Assembly (NCBI GenBank): GCA_018296165.2
Contig: JACKQL020000032.1
Span: forward strand, 186,001-250,000
Reading direction: 5' to 3'
DNA: 64,000 nt
DNA from: Termitomyces sp. T153
Lineage: Eukaryota; Basidiomycota; Agaricomycetes; Agaricales; Lyophyllaceae
The position numbers were made by a program, and so were the translations under genes. Below, one piece after another: positions 43,843 through 55,724 of this stretch; the first letter of the stretch is position 1, and the number at the start of each line of letters is the position of its first letter. The notes under the pieces were generated by a model, which was given only the letters and a program-made list of their open reading frames with translations, made no database searches and was not told the DNA's origin.

Positions 43843-46800
43843 CTAATTATTGGAAGGACGACTCCTAGCAGAAGGTCTTGGCGGGATCACGTCCTCCTTG
43901 GTCCGGACATCAAGCGTGACTGTCAAATCATGGTACCTTTGCAAGTCAAGTGCTTCAGAACGAGCAACTCCAGCAGAATCATTCGGGAGCCAGATAATGG
44001 GCGGTGGTGCGATCAGTTCTGGTGCGTATAAGATGCCCGCCATATCTTCAGCGTGGTCAGTGAAAGCTAGAGGAGGCAGATGAGGTGGAGCATCAGGGTG
44101 AGTCCTTGCCGCACGCTCTGTCGCCGTCAAGTCATCCAAGGTTTCAGTTTCTGTTGCACAAGATTTGAAGTGAGATGACGATGCGAGACGTGGGAAGATC
44201 AGACAACGCACGCAATGGAACAGGCCCTCGGTGATTTGTATTTGACGGCATGACTGCCAACGTCACACTCATCATTTCCAGCACAGACGCCATTGACCCC
44301 CGTAGCCTTGGATTACGCCCACTACTACTGCCATTGCTCGTACTTGCGTCCGAGTCAATAACATGACGATTTGTGTCCCGTGCGATACTCTCATACATTT
44401 TCAGAGAATTTCGGGTTATAGGACTCAGAGATCTGCGTCCCGGAAGTCTCGTTTTCCAGGTTGTGTATGCTTCCACGAAGATGACGATCACCACTCCAAC
44501 TCCGGCCAGAATACCACCCTCTATCCAAAATTCTCTGCTCAGGAATATGAGCCCCATAAGGATGGGCTGGAGAGACAACAGAGTGCCGAGACGTTTGATG
44601 AGCCAGATCTGCAATAAGCCTCCGGTCTGTGAATGTGTCCGTCCGTACACATAGCCGATCAGATATCGATGAGCTAATATAATAGTCCAAGTTAGTATGT
44701 CACCGGAACAAATAGCATTGAACGCTTGCCAATAAGAGTCAAGAATATCAGAATCACTACAGCGGGTCCTATAAGAGGGAATATCATAGAAAACGCAGAT
44801 GCAAAGGCAATAGCTAGAATACACGCCCCAATTGCAAATGAAGGGTCGTATGTTCTTGGGTATACAGCTGTTCAGACTTAATTAGAGATTGGTTCAAAAC
44901 GAAGGCTCAGACTTACCCCGGAAACGTTGTCGAGGGGTCACAGCCTGCCGCTTATGACGTAGGACATGCATTAGGTGAAACGGTTGAAGTAAAAGCAGAG
45001 CGGGAAAGATGACAGCAACAGTGAAGATGATAGCAAGAGCTAAGATAGCCATGTAAATGGATCCATTGGCGACCGACTTTGCGATTTCGGTGTGCGAATT
45101 GAATGCTTGGAATGAGTATAACAGTGCACCGACAATAATGAGCCAGAGGGCGGCAACTGAGGCCAATATGAAGAAGGTCACTTTGAAGACAAGAAGGTGG
45201 CCGCTAGAGATGGAGATAGTACCATAAACATCTGCAGTCCCTGTATGATGATCGTGAGGGAGTATGACGAAGGGCTGTAGTCTTCAATCTTACAGTGCAC
45301 GAGATAAATAGCAAGAGATATGAAACTCGTTGCCGCAACAGCAGGGGCGAAAACTGTCGCAAGTCCAGCTGGTATAAGATCTGCAGAATTCAGAGGATTC
45401 AAGAAGGAAAGGTAGTGTCCCACGTCAGGTGCTGTCGAAAGTGCCAAACCCGAAACAGCAGTGACTGCTCATTTGTTAAAGCAAATCACAGAGAAAGAAA
45501 AATTGGAAAGGCAACACTCACGACCAGCAGCCAGCAGCACAGTCACGATGACGACAATAGCCCAGAACACTAATACATCCAAAGGACTTCTCTCGTTCTG
45601 CAGCACGTCCCATCTTATATCTTCCTTTGCCCTTCCCTCGATCAGCTGGATACCTGATATATGCCTCAACCCACGCCCAACCATTAACCACCCCTTAATC
45701 CTTGCGCCATCTGCGATATTATTGTAACTCTCGTTTTGCGCCTCTGCTATCTCTGTATTAATGGCTTTTAGCCTTGAACGCCACTGAGTGATATCCGCAT
45801 AGACTTGACCAAGGTCATCGAAATTCAGTCCGTCAAGCGGCCGCACGAACGGTTGTACTGGCTGCAGGCGCAGATGCGGAGGTTGCACCGTGGGTGTGGA
45901 GTCGCGTCGTAGTGGGAAGGTCTCACGGCGCTTGGATGATATGGTCTCGTTTCTCTTTGGTCGTCGTCTGAAAGATGAAGGGCCAGGAATGGGGCCATTA
46001 GGCTCGCTCTCCATTTGTTGTAGAACTTGGTCGCCCAAATCAACCCATTCGCTGTCATCCCCATGTTCACCATATTGTTGTGGGATAACTCCAAACTCAT
46101 GCACCTCATCGATCATAGAATCATCGACAGAGTAGTTCGGACCAAACCGCCTCGGGTCAGGAATGGACAATCGAAAATTTTCCTCGGGAGCAACGCTGCT
46201 AGAGGGCCTGGACTGGCTGACCTTTTCGGGGCTGCTGATGGAAAGGCGCCCATAGACCGCAGAACTACGATTATCAAGGAAGCGGCGACCAGTAATGTGG
46301 GAGTTGCGACTCTCAGGAATGCCGGGAAGCTGGTCGATGCCAGAATCGACAAAGCGACCGCCGCTAATGCGAACAGCACGAAGTTTGTAGTACATCGAAG
46401 GAGCGACAAAGGAGGTAGGAGCTAAAGAAGACGCTGCGAGTGCGGGATTGACGCGCCCACGTCGGCCACGATGAGCCCGCTAGTTTGCTACGTGAACAGT
46501 AGATTATTGAGGGAATATAAAGATACGTACTCGAGTCGTATTTTGACCGAGGGGAAGAGGGCGGCTAATATATGGCCGATCTGTGTCCATTTGCAGGTTA
46601 GCTTGGAAGTCTGCAATCGATGGATCAGGAGTCGTGACCCGAAAAGAAGCAATATATCGCGTTTCCGCTATTTCAAGGTTCTCCAGAATTTCGTCACGTT
46701 CATCAATTAGAAGAGCCAACGAGTGGGTATCGCTGGACAGATAGTGAACATCATATTTGCGGAAGATGGTTGATGAACTCGCCCTATAGAAAAGAGACTT

Positions 46801-48192
46801 TGAACATCCACTTCCACATTTGCCTCTTCTACTTTTGTGAGCGGCTGCATCTCCTCTGACCTATTATTCCTCCTGTCTCTATTGTCATTTCTTGTCCGTG
46901 TATCCGCTCTTTCGTTCCTTGGCTCCATGGAATAACTGAGGCCCGTTTGGAGGAAGAAATCATTCAAACGTTTTTCGCCCCAGCCGACGAATCCTGGTGC
47001 ATTACGTGCACTCAGCCAACCCAACTCCTTCCCTTCGCACAAGATATCCGTAAATTGTAACCTATATGCGGCTAGTTGGTTGAATTCTCTGATGATCAAC
47101 CAGAGAGCAGGAACTACGCCTAGGGCAAGTGTGAGGGCAGTCAAAATAATTATGCGCACACGAGCATTTTGAGGATCGTCAGAAGCACGAGCTTGGATCT
47201 TGATCAGGGTTGAGGAAGAGACACTGCCGTTATCAAACAAGCGAAGGAGGCGTATGACGCTGAGGTCCTGCAAAAGGGAAAAGGAACCTTCAAATATGGC
47301 TGTTGCACCGCTTTCTGCTAAGCAGGGTATGGATACAAGATAGAGAGGAAGTGCCCCTGCAAGACCAACAATCGACCAGCCAAGAACGATTAGAAAGCTG
47401 ATCCAAAGGGCACGTTGGCTCAACTGCTCGTCAGATGGGAAGATACTAGCGTTCCCGGCTGCTGAACTGAACACGTTGGGAGGGAGGGAGGGCACGAGGG
47501 GCACGTGCGGGAAGAGAAATGAGAAGAAGCCTACTCCAAGAGGTTTAGGGCGAAGACTGATGGAAACACAAATCAGAAAAGACTCCAATGTGGTACAAAA
47601 TCACTCACTCTGGTTGAACAAACCATTCTCGGAGTCCATATACCTGACGAAATCGCGGACGAACAATTGCAAAGAGTGTCTGCGAAAGTTACGAAAGGCA
47701 TCAGTCTTCTAAACGTGACGGCCCAATGACACGTACCCAAATGACAAGTCCAACCGCAGTAGGAATAATCAGAGATGATATGATGCCCACTGATGACGAA
47801 TCCAGTCCATTTCCAATACACACTGCTTGGAAATTTGCGATAGGCTGGCTGATGGGGTCCCGGAAACTTGATGCTGCTGAAGCGGAATGGGAAACCAAGG
47901 TTTGGAGTTCGACTATATTTGAAATATTTGCATCATTGTTGATTGAAGGAGATGGAGCAGTGGAGTGGGCAACCTGGCTGAACAAACTGGATGTAGTATT
48001 TGACTCCGTGACCGTACTCGAAGTTGGGGCAGGTAGGATCTGCGACATATCAGAGGAGGGGATAGGGGCATATGTAGATATTGCGGGTAATCCTGGGCTG
48101 GATGATATGTAAGAGCCTTCTAGGCTCGGTTGTGGTAGAGTTGGTCGTCGCGGTCGTATTGAGACTGGGAGAACATCTCGAGGTACAGACAT
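43843..48192 (-). CDS. CSC1/OSCA-like DUF221 membrane protein
   Basis: A predicted multi-pass membrane protein of 1,287 residues from ten exons: 48,192-47,737; 47,679-47,609; 47,556-46,783; 46,732-46,531; 46,479-45,525; 45,467-45,294; 45,240-44,917; 44,867-44,730; 44,673-44,212; 44,150-43,843. The coding length is a multiple of three. The first hydrophobic segment is at the end of exon 1 (IISSLIIPTAVGLVIW), followed by LFAIVRPRFRQVYG, a long cytoplasmic region and a cluster of hydrophobic helices in exons 5-9. This matches fungal DUF221 proteins, whose studied relatives are osmo- or mechanosensitive cation channels; channel activity here is inferred. Introns 3 (donor 46,782) and 8 (donor 44,729) read GC-AG. 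Confidence 0.8.
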
Positions 48193-49122
48193 GATGGTAG
48201 TACTAGTCGTAGAGAGTCGTCAAATGCCACAGCGGGCAGGTATACTTTTTCGCGACAAAAGAGTCTATGGCCACAAAGTCAACACGATTCCATGAAAGTT
48301 CAAACCAACAGGGTTCCTGCCTTCCTAATTGGGTAACAATGATCGGGCGACGATGGGGCAAGAATTGCTCTCCAGGAGTCGACAAGTTAGAGTGCACAAC
48401 TGCCGGACGCGTCAACGACGAACCGCGAACAAACTACAAACTTTGTGAGAGTATTACTTCGGGCCGTCGTTGCCATATCCATTGGTCACAAGAGCAACAA
48501 CGTGGTTTCCATCTACACGAGCATAATAGTACAGCTACGATTGTTAAAAGCTATTAGGATAGGGTATGTCGACACGTCGCTGGAAATCAAGCTTCGAGAA
48601 TGATGTTGGCAGGCTATTGAAGGTTCTTGTGATGAGACATCGAAAGGCATCCACCAAACGTACTCATGAGGTGACCGTTATATTTCCACTTTTCTCGAGA
48701 GTTGATCGCCATTCGTTGATAACTACTAACCCAAGGCGGACTGAAAGTGAGAACAGGTTGATGATGTCTTCTTTGTCCTCTATTCCTGGTCAACGGCGAC
48801 AACTTGATATTTGCTTAGTTCACATTATATGGCGTGAAGGTCATAATTTACGTGGGCAAGAATGACAGGGCATTAGACTAGTCCTGACCACAACCGCAGC
48901 GTGCTAGAAGATAGAGGAGGAGAGTCTGACGGAAAATTAAGAACTTCAAATCCCTACGTTGCGAAGCGTCTCTGGTGTCCGTGGCTTAGTGACCTCCACA
49001 TGTTCTACCAAAACCGTTTGTTATCTCATCAGCTGTCCCAAATGAGGAAGGATGTTCGTCACGTGCACGTACTACGGAAACGTGTAACCGCGCGGTCGTG
49101 CCTTGACGAGATCATCTTGGCC
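48193..49122. promoter_or_regulatory. Divergent intergenic region between the DUF221 gene and SLY1
   Basis: The 930 bp separate two oppositely transcribed genes and must hold both promoters. Short frames here (for example 48,566-48,865) show no family features. No clear TATA box seen. Confidence 0.5.
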
Positions 49123-51628
49123 ATGAGTGCGATACGACAGGTTAGTCGATTCTCAATCTTACTATAATGATTAACCTATTTCTAGGCCAGTACTACTCCT
49201 TTGACTCTTCAGCGAGCTCAAACAGACGCAATACTTGCCTTACTCAATCTAAACAGTCCTGTTGAGCCCACGATCACAGGAAAGCAGGGTTCCGGCGCCA
49301 AAAACACGCTGCCGACTGGTCCTCCAGTCTGGAAGATATTGGTTCTAGACCAACAGACCAAGGATGTTCTTGCAACCGTTCTACGTGTGCAGGATATCCG
49401 CGATGTCGGCGTAACTCTTCATGTGTATGGATATCGGCAACCTTACGATGCGTGAGCTGACTTTGTGCTTTCCAGCCAACTACATTCAACTCGGCCCCCC
49501 CTACCAGATGTACCTGCAGTATACTTTGTCGCACCTACTCTTGCAAACATCCGACGAATAGCGGAAGATCTTCAAAAGTCACTATATGAGTCGACCTACC
49601 TTAATTTCGTTGAGCCACTGCCACGGGCACTTTTGGAGGAGCTAGCCTCTTCTTCCGCCCAGGATGGTACAGGGGAATCCATCTCTCAGGTTTGAACCTC
49701 TCATTTGCTCGCCAGTCGACTCGTCTGAACATAAGGCATTACTTAGTTGCTAGACCAATACCTTTCCTTTATCGCACCGTCACCATCCTTGTTTTCTCTC
49801 CTCCCACCTCCTCTAGCTCAACCAGGCACCTCTAGACCCGAAGTACCTGCAGATCCGCGTTCGACCTACCATATCCTCAATTCGCCGTCGACTAGCGACC
49901 AGCAGGTTGAGGAAGAGATAGAACGGGTAACAAGCGGACTGTTTAGTGCCGTTGTGACGATGGGTCTGTAGCACTTAATCCATTGGTCGAAACCGTCGAG
50001 CTCACTTCTTAGCGAATAGGTCATGTCCCATACATCCGCGCCCCACGCGGCAATGCTGCTGAGATGATAGCAAAGAGATTAGATACCAAGATCCGGGATG
50101 CTCTTCTCACAGCGTCACGTTCCACCTCTTCATCCTCCAATCTTTTTGCGCAAGATTCCACGGGGCTCTCGAACCTTCAACGACCTCGTACGCTCTTATT
50201 GTAAGCCGCGTCTCGTTTTTTGCTAAAGAGTGTTTTGTTTTGTAGTTCTCCTCATCCTTGATCGTAATGTCGACCTTGTCTCAGTGTTATCCCATGGTTG
50301 GACATACCAAGCTCTTGTCTCTGACTGCCTTGACATGAAACTTAATCGTGTCGTTGTAACTTCAAACGACCAGCCCAAGAGGGAATACGACCTTGATTCC
50401 AACGACTTTTTCTGGCAACGCAATGCTGCAAACCCTTTCCCACAGGTAGCAGAGGAGATCGATATCGAACTGAATAAATATAAACAGGACGCTGCAGAAA
50501 TTACACGGAGCACCGGTGTCAGCAATGTCAATGACATTTCTCAGTTGTCAGTATACAAAGTAAGCTACTTCAAAGTGTGGCACTGACTGGTTTTTCTAGA
50601 GATCTTTCCACAAACGCTGCCCATCTTAAGACTGCTATTACACAGCTTCCCGAACTTACGGCTCGCAAAGCGACACTAGACACACATATGAACATCGCCA
50701 GTGCACTTCTAGAACATATTAAATCACGTGGACTAGACGAACTTTTCAGTCTTGAGGAAGTTATTGGCAAACAGGTATGCTTGTTTCAACGTTCACTTCA
50801 AACTCACTGAACAACTTTCCACAGTCGGTAGCGAGCATTCTTGAGACTCTTCGCGCCCCGCGGACTGATGGCGCCTTCAATGCCATTGATAAGCTGCGCT
50901 TAGTACTTGTCTTCTATCTCTCGTCGCCCGATAACGCCATCTCTCGCGAGGATATCAATGAGCTTGAAAAGGAGCTTAAGGCGGCTGGTGCCGATGTTTC
51001 TGCGTTTGATTATGTCAGGCGCACAAGAGAAATCTCGCGCATGACAATCTCAACGAGCGCTGTTAGCGGTTCCCAGACTCCCAATCTCGGCTCAGTTGCA
51101 GGACAAGGTGGAGAGTTATTCAAGGGTTTCAGTGCATTGGGCAACAGAGTACGCGTCACGATAAGTGTTCTGGATGTCGTTCATTGACCTCATTGAATCA
51201 TATAGCTCGCTGGCCGCCTTGAGGGAGGCGCTCTGGAGAACCTAATATCCGGCGTCAAGAATTTCCTACCTACGAATAAGTTGCTCCCAGTTACACGCCT
51301 CGTCGAGGCCCTGATGGATTCATCTTCTGCCTCGAACCAGTCCCTACAAGAAACAGACGACTACATATTCCTCGATCCTCGCGCACTTCGACACGCCCAC
51401 GCAGGGTTGCCGGGTGCCGCAGGAAGCAGTGGAACAACCAAAGGAAGGCGCATGGCATTTGCAGAGGGTATGGTGTTCATGGTTGGTGGAGCAGGATATG
51501 TCGAGTATGGTAACCTTGAGGAATGGGCAAACCGGACAGGAAAAAGAGTGACCTATGGTGGTACTGATATTGTGGACCCAGGAGGATTTGTCCAGACTTT
51601 GCAGGAGCTAGGCAAGACAACTGCCTGA
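49123..51628 (+). CDS. SLY1: Sly1, Sec1/Munc18-family protein of ER-Golgi transport
   Basis: A 692-residue SM protein. It binds the syntaxin Sed5 and supports SNARE assembly for vesicle fusion between ER and Golgi. Nine exons: 49,123-49,140; 49,186-49,424; 49,476-49,689; 49,747-49,963; 50,020-50,187; 50,246-50,546; 50,600-50,774; 50,825-51,148; 51,206-51,628. The first exon is only 18 nt (MSAIRQ). Family signatures include [90 protein letters not shown] and YIFLDPRA. Length is close to yeast Sly1 (666). It ends 107 bp from the stop of the convergent GHITM-like gene. Confidence 0.95.
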
Positions 51629-51735
51629 AAGGTGTAAAAGGTGTCCGTCATTAGGAAAATGTCTCTCATTATATATATACTTATTACTTGAACTGGTACA
51701 AGATCACTTTTCATTATAATCAGAGAGCGCATAAT

Positions 51736-53069
51736 TCACTTCCTCTGATTCATAGCGAGGATTTGAACGAGGCGGATGCTGGAAACCAAGTTAGAAAGAT
51801 ATATGAAGATAAATTTCATCCGAATGATGCCTACAATATGTTAATCATGTCCAATTGCAGACTGACGGATTCGTTCATTGGATCAGCTTTCATGACTCCT
51901 TGCTCCGCAAGACGACCATGCTTCAAGATCTTCTGCGTACTGAATAGTAGAGTCAGTTGAATCGTGGACAGTAATAGAGCGAATCGACCTCACTCGTAAA
52001 GAACAAATCCACTGAAAACAGCCAGACCACCGTAAAGAGAGATAGCTTCAGTGATTGCAAGACCACGCAGTCCAAGAGGCAGGGCCATGGGCGCAAGCGA
52101 ACTCAAAGCAACAACGGTTACACCAGCAAGGAGTGGTCCACCCCAGTTGAGATATTTATCGGTCCTGTGTCATTGCATGCATCGAGATCTATTGAGAAAT
52201 GTAGAACGAAAGACGACTTACGTTGCTGTAGCACCGACATATGAAATGGAACCAACGACACCACAGGTGTACAACGCAGCTCGAGATAGAAGCGCGGGAT
52301 TAAGGAAGAAAAGCGGGCTTAATGTAGCAGCTTGGAAACCATTGAAAGCCTGAAATGCCATCAGCACGAAATCCACCAAGTCACAAGACGTGAACTGACT
52401 AGCCAGAATAAGTGCTTTTGGATCGTTTTCTCTGGTGGGGTGTAGAATACACCCATCATCGATCCAATACTTCCAACAAGGCTAACACCAAGTACTACCC
52501 CTGTAAAAGTAATGAAACGTGTGTGAACATTCTCAAAGACCAACAATAAAACATTACGAACAAGGATTAGCTGACATGATTCTGAAAGTGGCGCCAGAAC
52601 GGAAGATCTGGCGAGCAGCAAGAGCGGTCAGGGCCAATCCAGCACCCGTGTACTGGAAGGTGCTATGAAGGAGTGATTTCTCTCCTAGAGTAAGGGAGTC
52701 TCTAGTCTCGCGGTTAAAGATTCCTTCGATTACGACAACTGCTCCAGCGACACCAGCCTGGACGAGAACGACTCAATGGATCTGCATAAGTTGTGAAGCC
52801 AGAAAGAAACGTACGGCTGTCATTGCCATGCGCTGCCACGAGATCCCTTGAGAATTTTGCGCGGCGTGGGTTCCTTCAGTCGTGAACGTGCGCGAACCTT
52901 TGGCAGAAGTCGATCCAATAGGAACATTGACTTTTTGCTTGAACGATGTACTTCCAGTTGAACGGAAGTTGCTGAAGAACCGCACAGATGCATGGCAATT
53001 AGAAATGCGCGTGGGCCGTGAGAGAAGGGTACGCAGCGACATGCTGCTCATCCGGATTGTTGACTGCAT
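51736..53069 (-). CDS. GHITM/TMBIM5-like mitochondrial inner-membrane protein (Bax inhibitor-1 family)
   Basis: 332 residues from seven exons: 53,069-52,815; 52,757-52,562; 52,500-52,400; 52,349-52,222; 52,164-51,994; 51,939-51,835; 51,778-51,736. The N-terminus is Arg/Ser-rich with few acids (MSLRTLLSRPTRIS), as in a mitochondrial presequence. Later come membrane segments, then VVLGVSLVGSIGSMMG, YTPPEKTIQKHLFWLAFN, a run ending LALRG-type sequence (LPLGLRGLAITEAISLYGG) and the C-terminal MINIFIRLVQILAM. Human GHITM, of similar length (345), has a role in cristae structure and ion exchange. The start is either 53,069 or the Met at 53,051. Confidence 0.88.
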
Positions 53070-53267
53070 AAGTGGAAGGTATGGATGGCACATCAGACCT
53101 TGAGCGATTATAAATATGAGAACCACGTGCCGGCCTGCCGAGAAGAGACGTCACTCTTGGCCGAAACTCGCTCTTTGTTAGCATACGGAATCAAACATAT
53201 CGTTATCAACAAGTACGAAGAATGTCATTGTCAATCGTAAGACGACTATAAAATATCATGACCGTAA

Positions 53268-55400
53268 TCAGCCATCATCTTGTAATGCAGGAATCTGGTC
53301 CACGTCAATCACTGCAACGAGGCTGCGCTCTAATGCTAAAGCAATCCGGTTGAAGCCATCAACAACTTGCCAGTCAATCTCATATACACCTGGCCTATCT
53401 GGTCCGGCATACCAGGACCATTTCTTCTCGTGAGACTTTCACAAAAATCAGTGAATGAAACAATGAGCCACACGGAGCTACTCACGAGGACACTATAGAT
53501 ATGCATCCAGCCATCACCACTACCAGTAGCCAACCAACGACCATTCGGACTAAACGACAATGTATAAACAGGACGTTTGTGGTCACTGAACACTTTCAAG
53601 CATCTTCCCGTTACAGAATCCCACAGACGAGCAGTGCTATCAAAGGACGAACTGGGATCCCAATTTCAGCTAAGTAGATTTTCTAGAGCTAAGACACTCA
53701 CGTAGCAAGAATGGGATGCAGACCAAGGGTTGGATCTGGGCACCACCCAATAGTGCTGACAGAGTGCTTATGTCCTTGGAGCAACACGACGCCATCAGAC
53801 GCGACAAGTCCTGGAATGCTGTCATTATTATTGAGGTCGTCGATGTTCCAAACACGAGCAGTCATGTCATCCGAGCAAGACGCTAAACGTGTTTGGGAAC
53901 GGTTGCATTTGATTTGATTAATTTCGTTCCCATGGCCACTATGTAGATAGATCAGACCTGAAGGATATAAGAGAGAGTAACAACCTACACTAGCGTTTTG
54001 AAAGGTGCTGACTCATTAACACGGAGGATATGTATAAGGCGATCGGCACCACAAGTTGCGAAGGTATCTTCGTCCAACCAATCCACATCCAGACAGCAGT
54101 CTTCACGCGGCAGCAATAAGCATGATAAGATTGACACTTAAGAAAGGCGAATTACCTGTGTGACATCGGTATTGTTTGCGTAGGCATTTCTCTTTAACAT
54201 CCCACAGACAGGCAGTACCATCTAAACTGGCGGTTAAAAGCCAATTTCCGGATTTAGAAAATCGAGTAGTAAATACAGGACCCTTCTCAGTGATAAGTTA
54301 ATCAGTATACGCTGGAGCGAAAGACATGATAATTATTACCCGGTGCTGTGGATGGGAGAAGTAGAGTTCGCCCGTCGACGTGCATATCCTGACGATGGAG
54401 TCGTAGGAGCCAATAGCCACAAGCGTACCGTCCGCGTTCCAGTCCAGAGACGTCAGATCAGCTGCCTCAGCTGCTGCGAAATCAATGATGCTGATCGGTG
54501 GCGATGGTATTGGTAAACTGTTTAAGCCTTCCAGGGGTTTCGGTATAGTCCCCTTGGGTATAGTCCATAGATTCACGATAGCATCTTTAGAGCCGGTCGC
54601 CAAAAGTTCATGATTTACAGGGTTGAACTTGCATACAAATACCTATGAGATGAAATCATTGAGAGGTAGAACTCTGAGGTCGTGGCACAATGCTACCTCT
54701 GCTTTGTGGCCTGGGAGGAGAAGTACCGCATCCGGGTCGGTCGATTCATCGGGCAAGATACTGTTAGTTTTTGCGTCCGGCAACATCCGGGCTATTGAAA
54801 AGGCGTTGATAAAAGTGTCAGTCCAGAACTTACAACTTACATTCGCATGGTGTATCCAAATCCATATCGTCTGGATCGCGTTTCGCACGCTTTTCTGGTG
54901 GACCCTCCACGTGCGGAGAAATCGGCGATTCTTTACGTTTAGAGGCACCATCAGTCATGGAACCGTTGGATTTCGTAGATTTCAACTGAACATCCTCAGA
55001 TGTCTCGAGAACTGAGGTAACTTGGGAAAGCTGCTTGTTGGCATGCTGAGTAGCCGAACATACGTGGGGCTCAAGAAGGGAAAAACTGCTCTTGCAACTG
55101 TTGGCCAAGGCATCATTTTTCCAGTGCGATTCAACTTCAATATATAGAAGAGACTTGGATAGGAGTTCTATAAGCTCCCCGCGCTGAATATGTTTCGACG
55201 CATAGGGCGAGCGGTCGAGTTGACCCTCCATCTTCACAGCGAAGGCGGAATGGGTAAATCCTGGCGATGAATGATTGGATTGCGTGTTAGAACAGAAGGG
55301 TGAAAAGTTTACCAGAGTCAAGCAAGTAGGAATAAATAAGACAGTTGACCTCGTCTGCTGTAATACGAAGAGCATAGTCATTTATGCGACTTGAATCCAT
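53268..55400 (-). CDS. TBL1/Sif2-type LisH-WD40 corepressor subunit
   Basis: 571 residues from nine exons: 55,400-55,313; 55,260-54,841; 54,791-54,697; 54,642-54,340; 54,282-54,156; 54,100-53,989; 53,938-53,702; 53,651-53,486; 53,435-53,268. The LisH motif is near the start (EVNCLIYSYLLDSGFTHSAF), followed by the conserved GELIELLSKSLLYIEVE and a charged linker with a basic stretch (KRKESPISP, EKRAKRDPDD). WD repeats fill the rest (LLATGSKDAIVNLW, WLLTASLDGTACLWDV, RLASCSDDMTARVWNI, WLATGSGDGWMHIYSV). Relatives are TBL1 in NCoR/SMRT and Sif2 in the Set3 histone deacetylase complex. It is nuclear by analogy. Divergent from the WDR23 gene, 324 bp apart. Confidence 0.93.
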
Positions 55401-55724
55401 AAGCCTTGGTCAAGAACGGTGCAGGGCTGGTAACCAGTGCCGGTGTATTCTTATTTGGCTGATTGCCGTTGCTGAGCGCTGATCGATCAATCCGGTGACG
55501 CGATGCCGTCCACTGGCGAATCGAATCCAGCATGTGAGCATTTGGCATTGCCTCTGCTCTCCCATGCAGCCAGACTGGGATGCCGTAGACGAAGACGACG
55601 GGGACGATGGCATGCGTAGTGGTCCAAGCCCACAGCAGGTCCGGATCTCTATCCAGGATGTCTTGGCTAGTAAGGCTCCCCATTCCCGATTTTCCACCTG
55701 TGCTCATTATCTCGCCTCTCAGCT
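55401..55724. promoter_or_regulatory. Bidirectional promoter region between the TBL1-like and WDR23-like genes
   Basis: The 324 bp between two divergent start codons must contain both core promoters and 5' leaders. No obvious TATA box is present. Confidence 0.55.

Noticed and set aside
46027..46425. Plus-strand 132-residue frame inside the DUF221 gene
   Set aside because: It is an antisense shadow of exon 5, whose minus frame matches the family.
48566..48865. 99-residue plus frame between the DUF221 gene and SLY1
   Set aside because: It has no family features and sits in the likely shared promoter region.
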